From CAVQND01 sp049518415 (GTDB lineage Bacteria; Verrucomicrobiota; Verrucomicrobiia; Limisphaerales; UBA8199), in assembly GCA_049518415.1 (NCBI GenBank), contig JBEKRX010000071.1, positions 23,440 to 87,439 on the forward strand: 64,000 bases of DNA. The letters run 5' to 3'. A program made the translations under genes and the position numbers. The notes beneath the pieces were generated by a model that saw only the letters and a program-made list of their open reading frames with translations, had not been told where the DNA came from and did no database searches. Shown here piece after piece: positions 51,495 through 62,450 of this stretch; positions within the stretch are counted from its first letter, which is position 1; each line of letters begins with the position of its first letter.

Positions 51495-53593
51495 AATCAC
51501 CGCCATGCTTGCTCGGTGCGGCGCTCCTGTTCTGGGGCTGGCAGGCGGGTTTTCCCGTCATCGGGGCCGTCCTGGCGGTAGTTTTGGAAATCGCGCGCTG
51601 GGTCCAGGCGCGCTGGGAATTCTCCGGCCGGGATTTCAATCGCATCTGGACTTTCTGTTCGCTGCTGCTGCTGGCCGCGGCGGTCTATGCCTTTAACGCC
51701 AACAACGGGCTGGCCGAGTTCCGCGGTTTCTTGCGCAACCCGAGTTTCTTGAGCCAGCGCAGCCCCGCCGTGGCCAGCGCTCGCAGCCTGGCGGCGGTGA
51801 TTCGCTGGCTGCCGATGATTTACTTCCTGTTCATGGCGGCGCAGGCCTACAGCTCGCGCGAGGGGGTGCCCCTGGAGACCATCTCGCTCATCGCGCGCCG
51901 GCGAGCCAAGCAAGCGCGGAAGCTGGGTCTGCCCCCGCCCCCGTCGCGGCTGGTCGATCTCTCCTACCCGTATTTCGCTTTGTGCCTTTTTAGCGCGAGT
52001 TTCCACGCCAGCGAGGACAGCACCTTTTACTGGGGCCTGGCGGTCCTGCTGGCCTGGGCGCTCTGGTCCAGGCGTTCGCAGCGATTCGGCGTGGCCCTCT
52101 GGGTGGCCGCGCTCGTGGCGGCGGTGGCCCTGGGCTATGGGGGCCAGCGCGGCCTGGGCAACCTGCAGCGCTACGTCTCGAACCTGAATCCAACCTGGCT
52201 GTTGAACTTCACGCGCCGCGGCTTCGATTACGCCCAAAGCCGGACCGTGCTGGGCCAACTCGGCCGAGCCAAGGGCTCCGGCAAGATCGTCATCCGCCTG
52301 GAGCCCAGAGGCAGCCGCCTGGCGCCAAACCTCCTGCGCGCGGCCAGCTACCGCACCTTCAAGTCGCCCGTGTGGTACTCGGACGACACAAACTTCGAGC
52401 GGCTGGTCCCCGAGCGAAACGGCGCCAATGACACCACGTATGTATTGGTGGGCGGCCAGACCAACCTGGCGACGGTTAACATTGCCTGCTATCTGCCCGG
52501 CGGCAAAGGATTGCTGCCTTTGCCCACGGGCAGCGCGCGGTTGGAAAACCTGCTCGCCTTCGACGTGGGCACGAACAGTCTGGGCGCCGTGTTTGAAAAA
52601 GCAGGTCCCGGCTTGGTCATCTTCGATGCCTTTTACCGGCCGGGGCGGACCCTGGATTCCGCCCCCGCCGCGCACGATGTCAGCCCGGCGTCGAGCCGGG
52701 AAATCCCCGCGCTGGAGCAGGTCATTTCCGAACTGGACCTTCGCGGCAAGAGCCTGGACCAGGCCCTGCGAACGCTCCAGGCGTTCTTCCAGAGCAAATT
52801 CAGCTATGGGTATTGGGACCAGCGCGAACGGCTGAGGACCACCAACGAAACCCCGTTGAGCCGCTTTCTGCTGCGCACCCGCCGCGGCCATTGCGAATAC
52901 TTCGCCACCGCCAGCGTCCTGCTCCTGCGCCAGCTTGGATTCCCCGCCCGCTACGCCGTCGGCTACGCCGTCCACGAAGCCAGGGGCCGGGGCTATGTCG
53001 TGCGGCAGCGCGACGGCCACGCCTGGTGCCTGGTGTGGCGCGCGGGGACCTGGCAGGACTTCGACACCACGCCGGCCTCGTGGGTCCAGGCCGAGGAACA
53101 ACGCGCCTCGCCCCTGCAATTCGTGTCAGACCTCTGGTCCGGGCTTTGGTTCGAGTTTTCGAAATTCTTCTGGGGTCAGGGCCATCTGCGCCGGTACATC
53201 CTCTGGTCACTGGCGCCGGTCTTGGCACTGCTGCTCTATCAAATCATCTTCCGCACCCGCCGCCGCCGCCGCCGCCGCCAGCAGCAACCCGGCCTCACCG
53301 CCTGGCCCGGCCTGGACTCGGAGTTCTACCAACTCGAGCGCCTGCTCGCCCAACGCGGCGTGGCGCGCCCAGCCAGCGAACCGCTTTCCCACTGGCTGGG
53401 CCGCGTGGCCGCCGACCCCACGCTGGCGGAGGCGCGGGCGGCCTTGCAGGACCTGTTGCGCCTGCATTACCGCTACCGCTTCGACCCGCTGGGTCTCAGC
53501 CCCTCCGAACGCGAAGCCCTGCGCCGCGAAGCCCGGGCCTGCCTGGCCAAAATCCCCCACGCCGGCGCCCAGAGCTCCCGCTCTGCGCAGTGA
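51491..53593 (+). CDS. TgpA-like membrane transglutaminase
   Basis: 700 residues. The N-terminal half has several membrane helices (residues 5-25, 55-80, 105-120, 160-220). An extracytoplasmic transglutaminase-like domain follows with an intact Cys-His-Asp triad: RRGHCEYFATASVLLLRQLG near residue 462, GYVVRQRDGHAWCLVW near 505 and WQDFDTTPASW near 520. One more helix (YILWSLAPVLALLLYQIIF) and a cytoplasmic helical tail with DUF4129-like features (EFYQLERLLAQRGVARPASE) complete it. It forms the classical MoxR-DUF58-TgpA operon and probably cross-links or cleaves envelope proteins; the substrate is unknown. Confidence 0.92.
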   Translation: MKSPPCLLGAALLFWGWQAGFPVIGAVLAVVLEIARWVQARWEFSGRDFNRIWTFCSLLLLAAAVYAFNANNGLAEFRGFLRNPSFLSQRSPAVASARSLAAVIRWLPMIYFLFMAAQAYSSREGVPLETISLIARRRAKQARKLGLPPPPSRLVDLSYPYFALCLFSASFHASEDSTFYWGLAVLLAWALWSRRSQRFGVALWVAALVAAVALGYGGQRGLGNLQRYVSNLNPTWLLNFTRRGFDYAQSRTVLGQLGRAKGSGKIVIRLEPRGSRLAPNLLRAASYRTFKSPVWYSDDTNFERLVPERNGANDTTYVLVGGQTNLATVNIACYLPGGKGLLPLPTGSARLENLLAFDVGTNSLGAVFEKAGPGLVIFDAFYRPGRTLDSAPAAHDVSPASSREIPALEQVISELDLRGKSLDQALRTLQAFFQSKFSYGYWDQRERLRTTNETPLSRFLLRTRRGHCEYFATASVLLLRQLGFPARYAVGYAVHEARGRGYVVRQRDGHAWCLVWRAGTWQDFDTTPASWVQAEEQRASPLQFVSDLWSGLWFEFSKFFWGQGHLRRYILWSLAPVLALLLYQIIFRTRRRRRRRQQQPGLTAWPGLDSEFYQLERLLAQRGVARPASEPLSHWLGRVAADPTLAEARAALQDLLRLHYRYRFDPLGLSPSEREALRREARACLAKIPHAGAQSSRSAQ

Positions 53594-53663
53594 TGCTCCC
53601 AGTCAAAATGCTGGAAAACGCGGGACTGCGGCGCACGCGGCGATGGGGGAATACCGCGACGGC

Positions 53664-54806
53664 CTACCGGACCGCTTCGCCCGTCGCCGGATCGAAGAGA
53701 TGCGCGTGGCGCATGGCGAACGCGAGGGCGATTCGCTGGCCCGCGCGCAGGCAGTCGGTAGCGGGGAGGCGGGCGACAAAGGGCTGGGCGCAGCCGGCCA
53801 AATGGAGGTAGGTTTCCGACCCCATGGGCTGCACGACCTCCACTACGGCTTCGGCCGTTTGCTCGGCCGGCGCCTCCGGCACGGAGAGTTTGTCGGCGAT
53901 ATGTTCCGGGCGAATCCCCAGGATGACTTGCCGGCCCGGCCAGTCCCTCATCCGGGCCGCCAGAGGGTCCTCGAGGCGGAGGGCGAGGCCGGCCGGGGCG
54001 GCGGCGCTGTGGGGGGATTGCTGCTGGAAAAAGAGGGCGTTGCCTTTCTGCACAATCGTCCCCTGGAAGAAATTCATCGGCGGCGAACCAATGAACCCGG
54101 CGACGAACAGGTTAGCCGGATGCCGATAAAGGCCCAACGGCTCGGCGACCTGCTGGATGACGCCCTGATGCAGGACGGCGATGCGGTGGCCCAGCACCAT
54201 GGCTTCGACCTGGTCATGGGTCACGTAAATCGCCGTGGCGGCCAGCCGGGTGTGCAGGCGGGCAATCTCGGCGCGCATTTGCGCGCGCATCGGCGCATCC
54301 AGGTTCGAGAGCGGCTCGTCGAACAGGAACACCTTGGGCCGGCGCACCAGCGCCCGGCCCAGGGCCACCCGCTGGCGCTGGCCGCCGGAAAGTTCCTGCG
54401 GCCGCCGCTCCAGGCAGGGGGTCAAGTCGAGCGCCGCCGCCGCCGCCTGCACCTGCCTTTGAATCTCCGGGGGCGGGCACTTCCGCAACTTGAGCCCGAA
54501 GGCCAGGTTCTCATAAACTGACAGGTGCGGGTAGAGGGCGTGATGCTGGAAGACCATCGCGACCTCGCGGTCCTTCGGGGCCACCGCGTTCAGCACCCGC
54601 CCATCGATGGCCACCGTGCCCAGCGTCGGTTCCTCCAGCCCGGCGATGAGCCGCAAAATCGTCGTCTTGCCGCACCCGGACGGCCCGACCAGGACCAGGA
54701 ACTCCCGGTCTTCAACGGCCAGGCTGACGCCCTGGACCGCGCGCACCGTCACGCCGCCCGGTCCCTGAAAGACCTTGGTCAGATTCTCGATGACCACACG
54801 CGCCAT
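53664..54806 (-). CDS. Sugar-type ABC transporter ATP-binding protein (MalK/UgpC family)
   Basis: 380 residues. Walker A VGPSGCGKTTILRLIAGLEE near residue 38, Q-loop VFQHHALYPHLSVYENLAFG, signature LSGGQRQRVALGRALVRRP near 138 and Walker B VFLFDEPLSNLDA near 158. The C-terminal 140 residues form the regulatory TOBE/MalK-type domain (VILGIRPEHIADKLS, MGSETYLHLAG). These ATPases energise uptake of disaccharides or glycerol-phosphate and may be shared by several permeases. No permease or binding protein is next to it, so the substrate cannot be named. Confidence 0.94.
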   Translation of the reverse strand: MARVVIENLTKVFQGPGGVTVRAVQGVSLAVEDREFLVLVGPSGCGKTTILRLIAGLEEPTLGTVAIDGRVLNAVAPKDREVAMVFQHHALYPHLSVYENLAFGLKLRKCPPPEIQRQVQAAAAALDLTPCLERRPQELSGGQRQRVALGRALVRRPKVFLFDEPLSNLDAPMRAQMRAEIARLHTRLAATAIYVTHDQVEAMVLGHRIAVLHQGVIQQVAEPLGLYRHPANLFVAGFIGSPPMNFFQGTIVQKGNALFFQQQSPHSAAAPAGLALRLEDPLAARMRDWPGRQVILGIRPEHIADKLSVPEAPAEQTAEAVVEVVQPMGSETYLHLAGCAQPFVARLPATDCLRAGQRIALAFAMRHAHLFDPATGEAVR

Positions 54807-54871
54807 ACAGACAGGAGAATTGAGGACGAGGGCGAGGACAATTGCCCGGCGGGGATTTTTCGGACAGGGGC

Positions 54872-55110
54872 TTACTGGATGAGCTCGGAGGCGGGGTGGG
54901 CCATTTGGCGGTCGAGTGTGGCCAGTTTCATTGAGTGGCGGGCGGCTAATTCGCCCAGATAGGCACCCGTGAGAGCTTCACTGTCATTGGAGGAGGCAAG
55001 CTGCGCCGATATATCATCCGCCAAGAACTCGCATTTTTTTGACTTAATGAAGGCCTGGAGCAGCCGCTGACTTGATGAAAGGCTGGCTCCGATTGGCCCG
55101 CGCGGGAATC
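54872..55110 (-). pseudogene. VapC (PIN-domain) remnant, start lost
   Basis: About 79 codons are open on the minus strand between an in-frame TGA near 55112 and the TAA at 54874-54872. They read SQRLLQAFIKSKKCEFLADD, then EALTGAYLGELAARHSMKLATLD and RQMAHPASELIQ. LTxAYLxxLAxxHxxKLATLD is the C-terminal strand-helix with paired Asp of VapC PIN toxins. The N-terminal half with the first catalytic Asp and any start codon are missing, so it is a decayed toxin. No antitoxin was found beside it. Confidence 0.6.
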
Positions 55111-55158
55111 ACCATTTGCCCACGGCCGTAAATCGTAGCGTGCATGCGAGAGACAATG

Positions 55159-55177
55159 CCGTAAGCTTTGCTTACGG
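55159..55177. promoter_or_regulatory. CCGTAAGC-N3-GCTTACGG palindrome upstream of ychF
   Basis: A perfect 8 bp inverted repeat with ttt centre (ccgtaagctttgcttacgg). It shares the gtaagc...gcttac arms with 5145-5159. It lies 37 bp before the -35 box of ychF and could be a regulatory site or hairpin. Confidence 0.45.
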
Positions 55178-55213
55178 TCAAGTGCAAGCGGCAGCACCTA
55201 ATTTCGGATTTGG

Positions 55214-55242
55214 TTGCACACCGGTCTGGCTCTGGCTATAAG
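55214..55242 (+). promoter_or_regulatory. Putative ychF promoter
   Basis: TTGCAC (55214-55219), 17 bp, TATAAG (55237-55242), then 7 nt to the ATG at 55250. This is the best promoter match in the window and again implies a leaderless or nearly leaderless transcript. Confidence 0.6.
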
Positions 55243-55249
55243 TTGGCTC

Positions 55250-56359
55250 ATGCTAAAGGCCGGCATTGTTGGACTGCCGAACGTGGGCAAGTCCACGCTC
55301 TTCAACGCGGTGACCCGTTCGCACAAGGCCCCCGCGGAGAACTACCCCTTCTGCACCATTGAACCCAACCTGGGCGTGGTCAGTGTGCCGGACCCGCGCC
55401 TGGCGCAGCTTGGCAAGGTCGCCAAGGTCGGCACGCTCATCTCCGCCACCATAGAATTCGTCGACATCGCCGGCCTGGTCAAGGGGGCCTCGAGGGGCGA
55501 GGGCCTGGGCAACAAATTCCTCAGCCACATCCGCGAGGTCGATGCCCTGGTGCAGGTCGTGCGCTGCTTTGAAGACCCGGACATCGTGCACGTTACCGGC
55601 GGCATCGACCCGGTGCGCGACATTGAAATCGTGCTGACCGAGTTGGTGCTGGCCGATCTGGAGGCGGTCCACAAACGGCTGGAGAAGCTCTCGCGCGACA
55701 TCAAGCGCGGCGAGAAGCACGCCCTCCTGGAGGCGCGCCTGCTCGAGAAAATCGGGGCGCACCTCAACGCCGGCAAACCGGCCAACACCCTCGGCCTGCC
55801 GCTGGCCCCGGAGGAAAAAGCCATCGTCCGCACCTTCTTTCTCCTCACCGACAAGCCGACGATCTTCGCGGCCAACGTAAAGGAGGGCGACCTTGCCGGC
55901 GCACAGGCCAATCCTTCGGTGGTCGCCGTGCGCGAGTATGCGCGGACTCATCATCATTGCGACACGGTGGTGATCTGCGCCCAACTGGAGAGCGACCTGG
56001 CCGACCTGTCGCCGGAAGAGGGGCCGGCCTACCTGCGCGAGTTGGGGGTCAACGAATCGGGCCTGGATGCGCTCATCCGCAGCACCTACCACCTGCTGGG
56101 CCTGCGGACTTTTTTTACCTTCAACGAGAAGGAAGTGCGCGCCTGGACCGTTCACGGCGGCGACACTGCCGTCAAAGCGGCCGGCACCGTTCACTCTGAT
56201 TTCGAGCGCGGCTTCATCAAGGCCGAAACCGTCCATTGGGAGGACCTGGTCAAGCAAGGCTCGGTGGCCCGCGCCCGCGAGACTGGCCGCTACCGCGTCG
56301 AAGGCCGCGATTACGTGGTCCGCGACGGGGACGTGCTGCTGTTTAAGTTCAACGTTTGA
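55250..56359 (+). CDS. ychF: Ribosome-associated ATPase/GTPase YchF (OLA1 family)
   Basis: 369 residues from ATG 55250. YchF is an Obg-superfamily P-loop protein that prefers ATP and binds the ribosome. Motifs: G1 GIVGLPNVGKSTLFNAVTRS (residues 5-24), switch region ENYPFCTIEPNLG, G3 FVDIAGLVKGASRGEGLGNKFL, and the C-terminal TGS-like domain LLGLRTFFTFNEKEVRAWTV through GRDYVVRDGDVLLFKFNV, which ends the protein as in all family members. Normal length. Upstream promoter is good; downstream lies a family E repeat. Confidence 0.97.
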   Translation: MLKAGIVGLPNVGKSTLFNAVTRSHKAPAENYPFCTIEPNLGVVSVPDPRLAQLGKVAKVGTLISATIEFVDIAGLVKGASRGEGLGNKFLSHIREVDALVQVVRCFEDPDIVHVTGGIDPVRDIEIVLTELVLADLEAVHKRLEKLSRDIKRGEKHALLEARLLEKIGAHLNAGKPANTLGLPLAPEEKAIVRTFFLLTDKPTIFAANVKEGDLAGAQANPSVVAVREYARTHHHCDTVVICAQLESDLADLSPEEGPAYLRELGVNESGLDALIRSTYHLLGLRTFFTFNEKEVRAWTVHGGDTAVKAAGTVHSDFERGFIKAETVHWEDLVKQGSVARARETGRYRVEGRDYVVRDGDVLLFKFNV

Positions 56360-56382
56360 CGAGTTCTTAGAGTTCTTGACCG

Positions 56383-56515
56383 GCAAAACTCGTTGTAGTC
56401 AGGTCAAGTCTCGCTGCGATTGCAAGAGCGCGCTGAGCCAGCGCTTCTTTTAGGTGAATTGAATCCCGATTCCGAATCGGGATTCCAGAGGTGGTCTGAG
56501 GCGCAGCCTCGCTAA
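56383..56515. repeat. Repeat family E, most complete copy
   Basis: In order: accggcaaaactcgttgtag, tcaggtcaagtctcgctgcg, attgcaagagcgcgctgagc, cagcgcttcttttaggtgaa, the palindrome tcccgattccgaatcggga (56464-56482), then ccagaggtggtctgaggcgc and agcctcgct. The first half matches 44148-44222 and (inverted) 38146-38190; the second half matches 44447-44500. It lies between the ends of ychF and the hybrid kinase gene. Confidence 0.85.
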
Positions 56516-56542
56516 ATCTCGGAATTTATTTTTGCACGAGCC

Positions 56543-58843
<2,301 letters not shown>

Positions 58844-58850
58844 AGCGCGG

Positions 58851-60734
58851 TCAGGAGCGTTGCAGGGGCAATTCCAGGGTAAAAGTGGCTCCCTGGCCCG
58901 GGCCGTCGCTGTGGGCGAGCAGCGCCCCGCCCAGCTCTTTGGCGGCGAGCGCCCCACTGTGCAGCCCGAAGCCGTGGCCGTGTTTGCGGGTCGTAAAACC
59001 GAGGTTAAAAATGCGGGTCAGGTTCTCGGCCGGTATGCCCACGCCGTTGTCGCTCACGCTAATCCGGATTTTGCCGGTGCCGTTGGTCACCTTGACGGTC
59101 AGGCGCTTGTCGGCCCGGCCGGAATCGTCGCAGGCGTACTTGGCATTGCGAATCACGTTCACCAGGACCTGCAGGACCTTGTGCCTCTCGACGGTAATAT
59201 TGGGCAGGTCGGGGTCGTATTCACGGAAGAGGCGCACGTCGTGCCGCACCAGCGCGCCCGCATTCATGCGGAGGGCGTCCTCGACCAGGTCAGTCACCTG
59301 GACCGTTTCGGCCACGCCGAGCACTTTGGCGTAGTTTTGCTGCATGCTGACGATTTCCTTGAGGTGCTCGATGTTCCGGCCGAGGGAACGGAGCTCCTTG
59401 AGCAGGGCGGCCTGTTCGCCGGCCAGGTGCTCGGCCAGTTGTTCCAAATAGGCCGGCAACCGCCGGCCCCGCAGGTCGTTCGTCAGGAATTGAGCCAGGT
59501 CCGTCGCGTGCTCGCGGACGAGCCCGGCCGCGCGGGCCAGGTTGGGGAGCTTGGACCGCTTCAATTGGTCCAAAAGCAGGCTGGCGGAAACGTTGACGCT
59601 GTTGAGCACATTGCCGACATTGTGCAAGACGCTGCCGGCCACCTCGGCCATGCCCGCCTGGCGGGAGGCCACGACCAGTTCCTTGTGGATTTCCTGCAGT
59701 TTGGCCTCGGCCTCTTTGATCGAAGTGATGTCCTTGGACACGGCAAAAGTCCCGATGATCCGCCCGTCCTTGTCCCGCCACGGCATTTTCGTGCTCAAAC
59801 GCCACAAGACCTTCCCGTCCGGGCAAACCATCCGCTCGATCTTATCGACTACCGGCTGGCCGGTGCGGATGATCTCCTGCTCCTCCTGGTTAGCCGCCCG
59901 GGCGAAGTCCGGCTCGGCAAAGTCAAAATCGGTCTTGCCGAGGAGGAACGGGGCAAACTGCTGGAGGCTCGACAGGTGCGGCGGCAACTCCTGGCCGCCC
60001 TCGGCCGCCTGGGACAGGCGATGGCGGCTTAGGCTCGTGTTGTAGGCAGCCTCCACCTTGGACTTGCTTACCCGCACGAAGCGGGACTGGAGGTCCTTGA
60101 AGCAGATGATGTCCGGCACGGTCTCGAGCAGAGTCTTGAGCAGGTCGCGCTCATAAGCCAGTTCAGTCGCGGCCTTCTTCCCTTCGGCGATCTGCTTGCC
60201 TTCGTGCAGTTTCAGGCGGATGACCTCGGTTTGCGCCCGGACCTGTCGGCGGAGCGAGGCCACCCAGCCCAGGGCGAGCAGAATGGCCAGCACCAACCCG
60301 CCCGCCAGCAAGAAAGCATGGCGCGGGGTCCACCAGGAAAGCGCGAGCGCCAAAACGATGTCCTTGGGCCCGGACAACCGCAGGCGGAAGGTTTCGGGGT
60401 CGTGCACTTCATTGCCCTGAATGGCGCAGAGGCCTTTGAGGCGGAGCAGGCTGCCGGCCTTGAAATCGGGCAACTCCGGGCCCGGAATCCGGGCCCTCAA
60501 GTGGGCCGTGGAGGTGATCGGCCCGTCTTGCAGCACCAGTTCGGGGCGCGCCGAGCGCGGCAGATGCTGGAGCAGTTGCGCCTCCAGTTCCACCACCTGG
60601 CCGGCGCAAACCGCAGCCCAGCCCAGGCACCCCCAGGCGCAAAACAGCATGCCCACTGGCCACAAAAAGCCCCCCCACCTGTCCAGTTTGGGGACAGTTG
60701 CTGCGGCGTTCAGGAGCACAGGCATGACATTCAT
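58851..60734 (-). CDS. Membrane PAS histidine kinase of the HNVGN type
   Basis: 627 residues. N-terminal hydrophobic segment (WPVGMLFCAWGCLGWAAVCA), a short periplasmic beta domain ending TFRLRLSGPKDIVL, a membrane helix HAFLLAGGLVLAILLALGWV near residue 145, a PAS domain (about 205-340, LLKTLLETVPDIICFKDLQS), then the phospho-acceptor SVLHNVGNVLNSVNVSASLL near residue 370 and HATPase NVIRNAKYACDDS, SVSDNGVGIPAENLTRIF and GHGFGLHSGALAAKELGG. The HNVGN box replaces the usual H-E/D-L. Related verrucomicrobial kinases often have a longer periplasmic part; here only one unit remains. No receiver domain, so it may signal through the hybrid kinase just downstream. Confidence 0.92.
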   Translation of the reverse strand: MNVMPVLLNAAATVPKLDRWGGFLWPVGMLFCAWGCLGWAAVCAGQVVELEAQLLQHLPRSARPELVLQDGPITSTAHLRARIPGPELPDFKAGSLLRLKGLCAIQGNEVHDPETFRLRLSGPKDIVLALALSWWTPRHAFLLAGGLVLAILLALGWVASLRRQVRAQTEVIRLKLHEGKQIAEGKKAATELAYERDLLKTLLETVPDIICFKDLQSRFVRVSKSKVEAAYNTSLSRHRLSQAAEGGQELPPHLSSLQQFAPFLLGKTDFDFAEPDFARAANQEEQEIIRTGQPVVDKIERMVCPDGKVLWRLSTKMPWRDKDGRIIGTFAVSKDITSIKEAEAKLQEIHKELVVASRQAGMAEVAGSVLHNVGNVLNSVNVSASLLLDQLKRSKLPNLARAAGLVREHATDLAQFLTNDLRGRRLPAYLEQLAEHLAGEQAALLKELRSLGRNIEHLKEIVSMQQNYAKVLGVAETVQVTDLVEDALRMNAGALVRHDVRLFREYDPDLPNITVERHKVLQVLVNVIRNAKYACDDSGRADKRLTVKVTNGTGKIRISVSDNGVGIPAENLTRIFNLGFTTRKHGHGFGLHSGALAAKELGGALLAHSDGPGQGATFTLELPLQRS

Positions 60735-61156
60735 ACTTATAGCGTCTGCATCCGCGGACTGCGGCCATTGCCTGGCTGGCGGCGTCCAGAGACACTTCCA
60801 GCCCGGTCATCCCGAGAGCCTAGCTGAAATGATGCCATGTTCCGAGTAAGGCCCTACCTGGCGCTATCGGCTCAGAGCGGCCTAACTGTAGCCGAAACTC
60901 GTGCAAGCTCGGTCTCGGCCTCACCGCGGCGGGCGCCGAGGCCCGCCGCGGCTGCCGCTTGGCAGCAGGGCCAGCCTCCGGCTTGCCTGAGTCTGGCCAA
61001 CCGTCCGGGTTTGGCCAAAACACCGTGCGAGAGCATGGAACCAGCAAGGAGGCAAGCTGAAAGCCTGCGCCACTACGCCCGCGGTGAACGAAAAGAAGCT
61101 TTTCATCCTCGCGCCGTGGGGGCACTCTTTGGGGCGAAGCGAATTCAATTCGGGCC
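60735..61156. other. Divergent intergenic region, no gene seen
   Basis: 422 bp between the divergent kinase and glycosyltransferase genes. On the minus strand TATAAG lies directly before the kinase ATG at 60734 (a possible -10 for a leaderless start at the second ATG, 60725). The rest is GC-rich with several short inverted repeats such as gcgggcgccgaggcccgc (about 60928-60945). No small ORF looks real. Confidence 0.4.
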
Positions 61157-62356
61157 ATGCGTGTTCTGATTGCAACGGCCACGGCGGGTGGCGGGCACTT
61201 GGCGGCGGCGGCGGCGCTGGATGAGGCCTGGCGCGCCTGCCGGCCGGAGGACCAGGTGGAGCGGGTGGACGTGGTCAAGTTTTTTTCGCCGCTGCACCGC
61301 AAGATTCACGCCGAAGGTTACCTGGCGATGGTCGGGCACGCGCCGGAGCTCTGGGGGCTGATGTTCAACAAGACGGACAACCCCACGCTGGCGCGGCGGC
61401 TGAACCGCTGGCGGCGGGTGTTTCCGAGCCAGTCCCGGCTCCGCTTGGCGCGCTACGTGGAGCAGTTCGAGCCCAACGCAGTGCTCTGCACGCATTATCT
61501 GCCGCTCGGGACGCTGGGCAGGTTGAGGGCGCAGAAACTCAAGCAGCGCCGGGCAGGGGGTTCGAGGGCAGGCGAAGCTGTTTCGGCCACCCAGGCCGCG
61601 GTGGGGGCAGGGGAAGGGAGGACGTTGCCGCTGCCGATGGTGGTGAGCGTGGTGACGGATTTCGAGGCACACGCGCTGTGGATGGAGCCGTGCGTGGATT
61701 TGTATTGCGTGGCGGCGGAGGAAAGCCGGGCGCGATTGGTGGCGCGGGGCGCGGCCGCCCAGAACGTGGTGGCGACGGGCATCCCCATTTCCGGGAAATT
61801 CTCGGCCCGGCCGGAGAGGAAGGCGGTGCGGCGGGCGCTTGGGCTGCGCGACGATCAACCGGTGCTGCTGGTGCTGAGCGGCGGTTTCGGCACGGGGCCG
61901 GTGGGGGACATCCTGAGGGAATTGGACAAGGTGGGGCGCCCCTTGCAGAGCGTGGTGGTGACAGGCCATAATGAAGAACTGCGCCGCGAACTGGCGGTGG
62001 CATGCTGGCAGCACCCCACCCATGTGCTTGGTTACGCGTCGAACATGCACGAGTTGATGGCGGTGGCGGATTTGATCATCACGAAACCGGGAGGCTTGAC
62101 GACCGCCGAGGTGCTGGCCCTGGGCCGGCCGCTGTTGATTGTGAACCCGATTCCCGGCCAGGAGGCGGCCAACAGCGATTTCCTGCTCGAGCACGGCGCG
62201 GCGGCGAAGGTGAACCGGACGGAGGACTTGCCCTTTCGCCTCGAGCAGTTGCTGGGCACCAAGAAACTGGCGGCGATGGCGCGAGCGGCAAAGGCGCTGG
62301 GACGGCCCGGGGCGGCCAGCGAGATTTGCCGCCAGGTGGTCAGGCGATTTCATTGA
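61157..62356 (+). CDS. MGDG-synthase-like glycosyltransferase (GT28)
   Basis: 399 residues. Motifs: RVLIATATAGGGHLAAAAAL at the N-terminus (GGGH nucleotide-sugar loop), the MGDG_synth N-domain region HYLPLGTLGRL, VVSVVTDFEAHALWMEPCVD, TGIPISGKFS, LVLSGGFGTGPVGDIL near residue 235 and the C-terminal acceptor motif DLIITKPGGLTTAEVLALGRPLLI near 310. These enzymes add a hexose to diacylglycerol at the membrane (processive diglucosyl- or monogalactosyl-diacylglycerol synthases). A Gly/Ala-rich loop near residue 130 is an insertion. The next gene is an acyltransferase, so a small glycerolipid unit is plausible. Confidence 0.9.
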   Translation: MRVLIATATAGGGHLAAAAALDEAWRACRPEDQVERVDVVKFFSPLHRKIHAEGYLAMVGHAPELWGLMFNKTDNPTLARRLNRWRRVFPSQSRLRLARYVEQFEPNAVLCTHYLPLGTLGRLRAQKLKQRRAGGSRAGEAVSATQAAVGAGEGRTLPLPMVVSVVTDFEAHALWMEPCVDLYCVAAEESRARLVARGAAAQNVVATGIPISGKFSARPERKAVRRALGLRDDQPVLLVLSGGFGTGPVGDILRELDKVGRPLQSVVVTGHNEELRRELAVACWQHPTHVLGYASNMHELMAVADLIITKPGGLTTAEVLALGRPLLIVNPIPGQEAANSDFLLEHGAAAKVNRTEDLPFRLEQLLGTKKLAAMARAAKALGRPGAASEICRQVVRRFH

Positions 62357-62450
62357 CCCGACAGTAACACGTTCCAAGCGTTACATGGTTGCATGGGGCA
62401 GAAGTTATGGGCGCAAACGCACCCAGGCAACGATGCAGCCTTTGTGACAA

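Noticed and set aside
54946..55197. 83-codon minus-strand frame near 55 kb
   Set aside because: It is out of frame with the better-supported VapC remnant and lacks any protein-like pattern.
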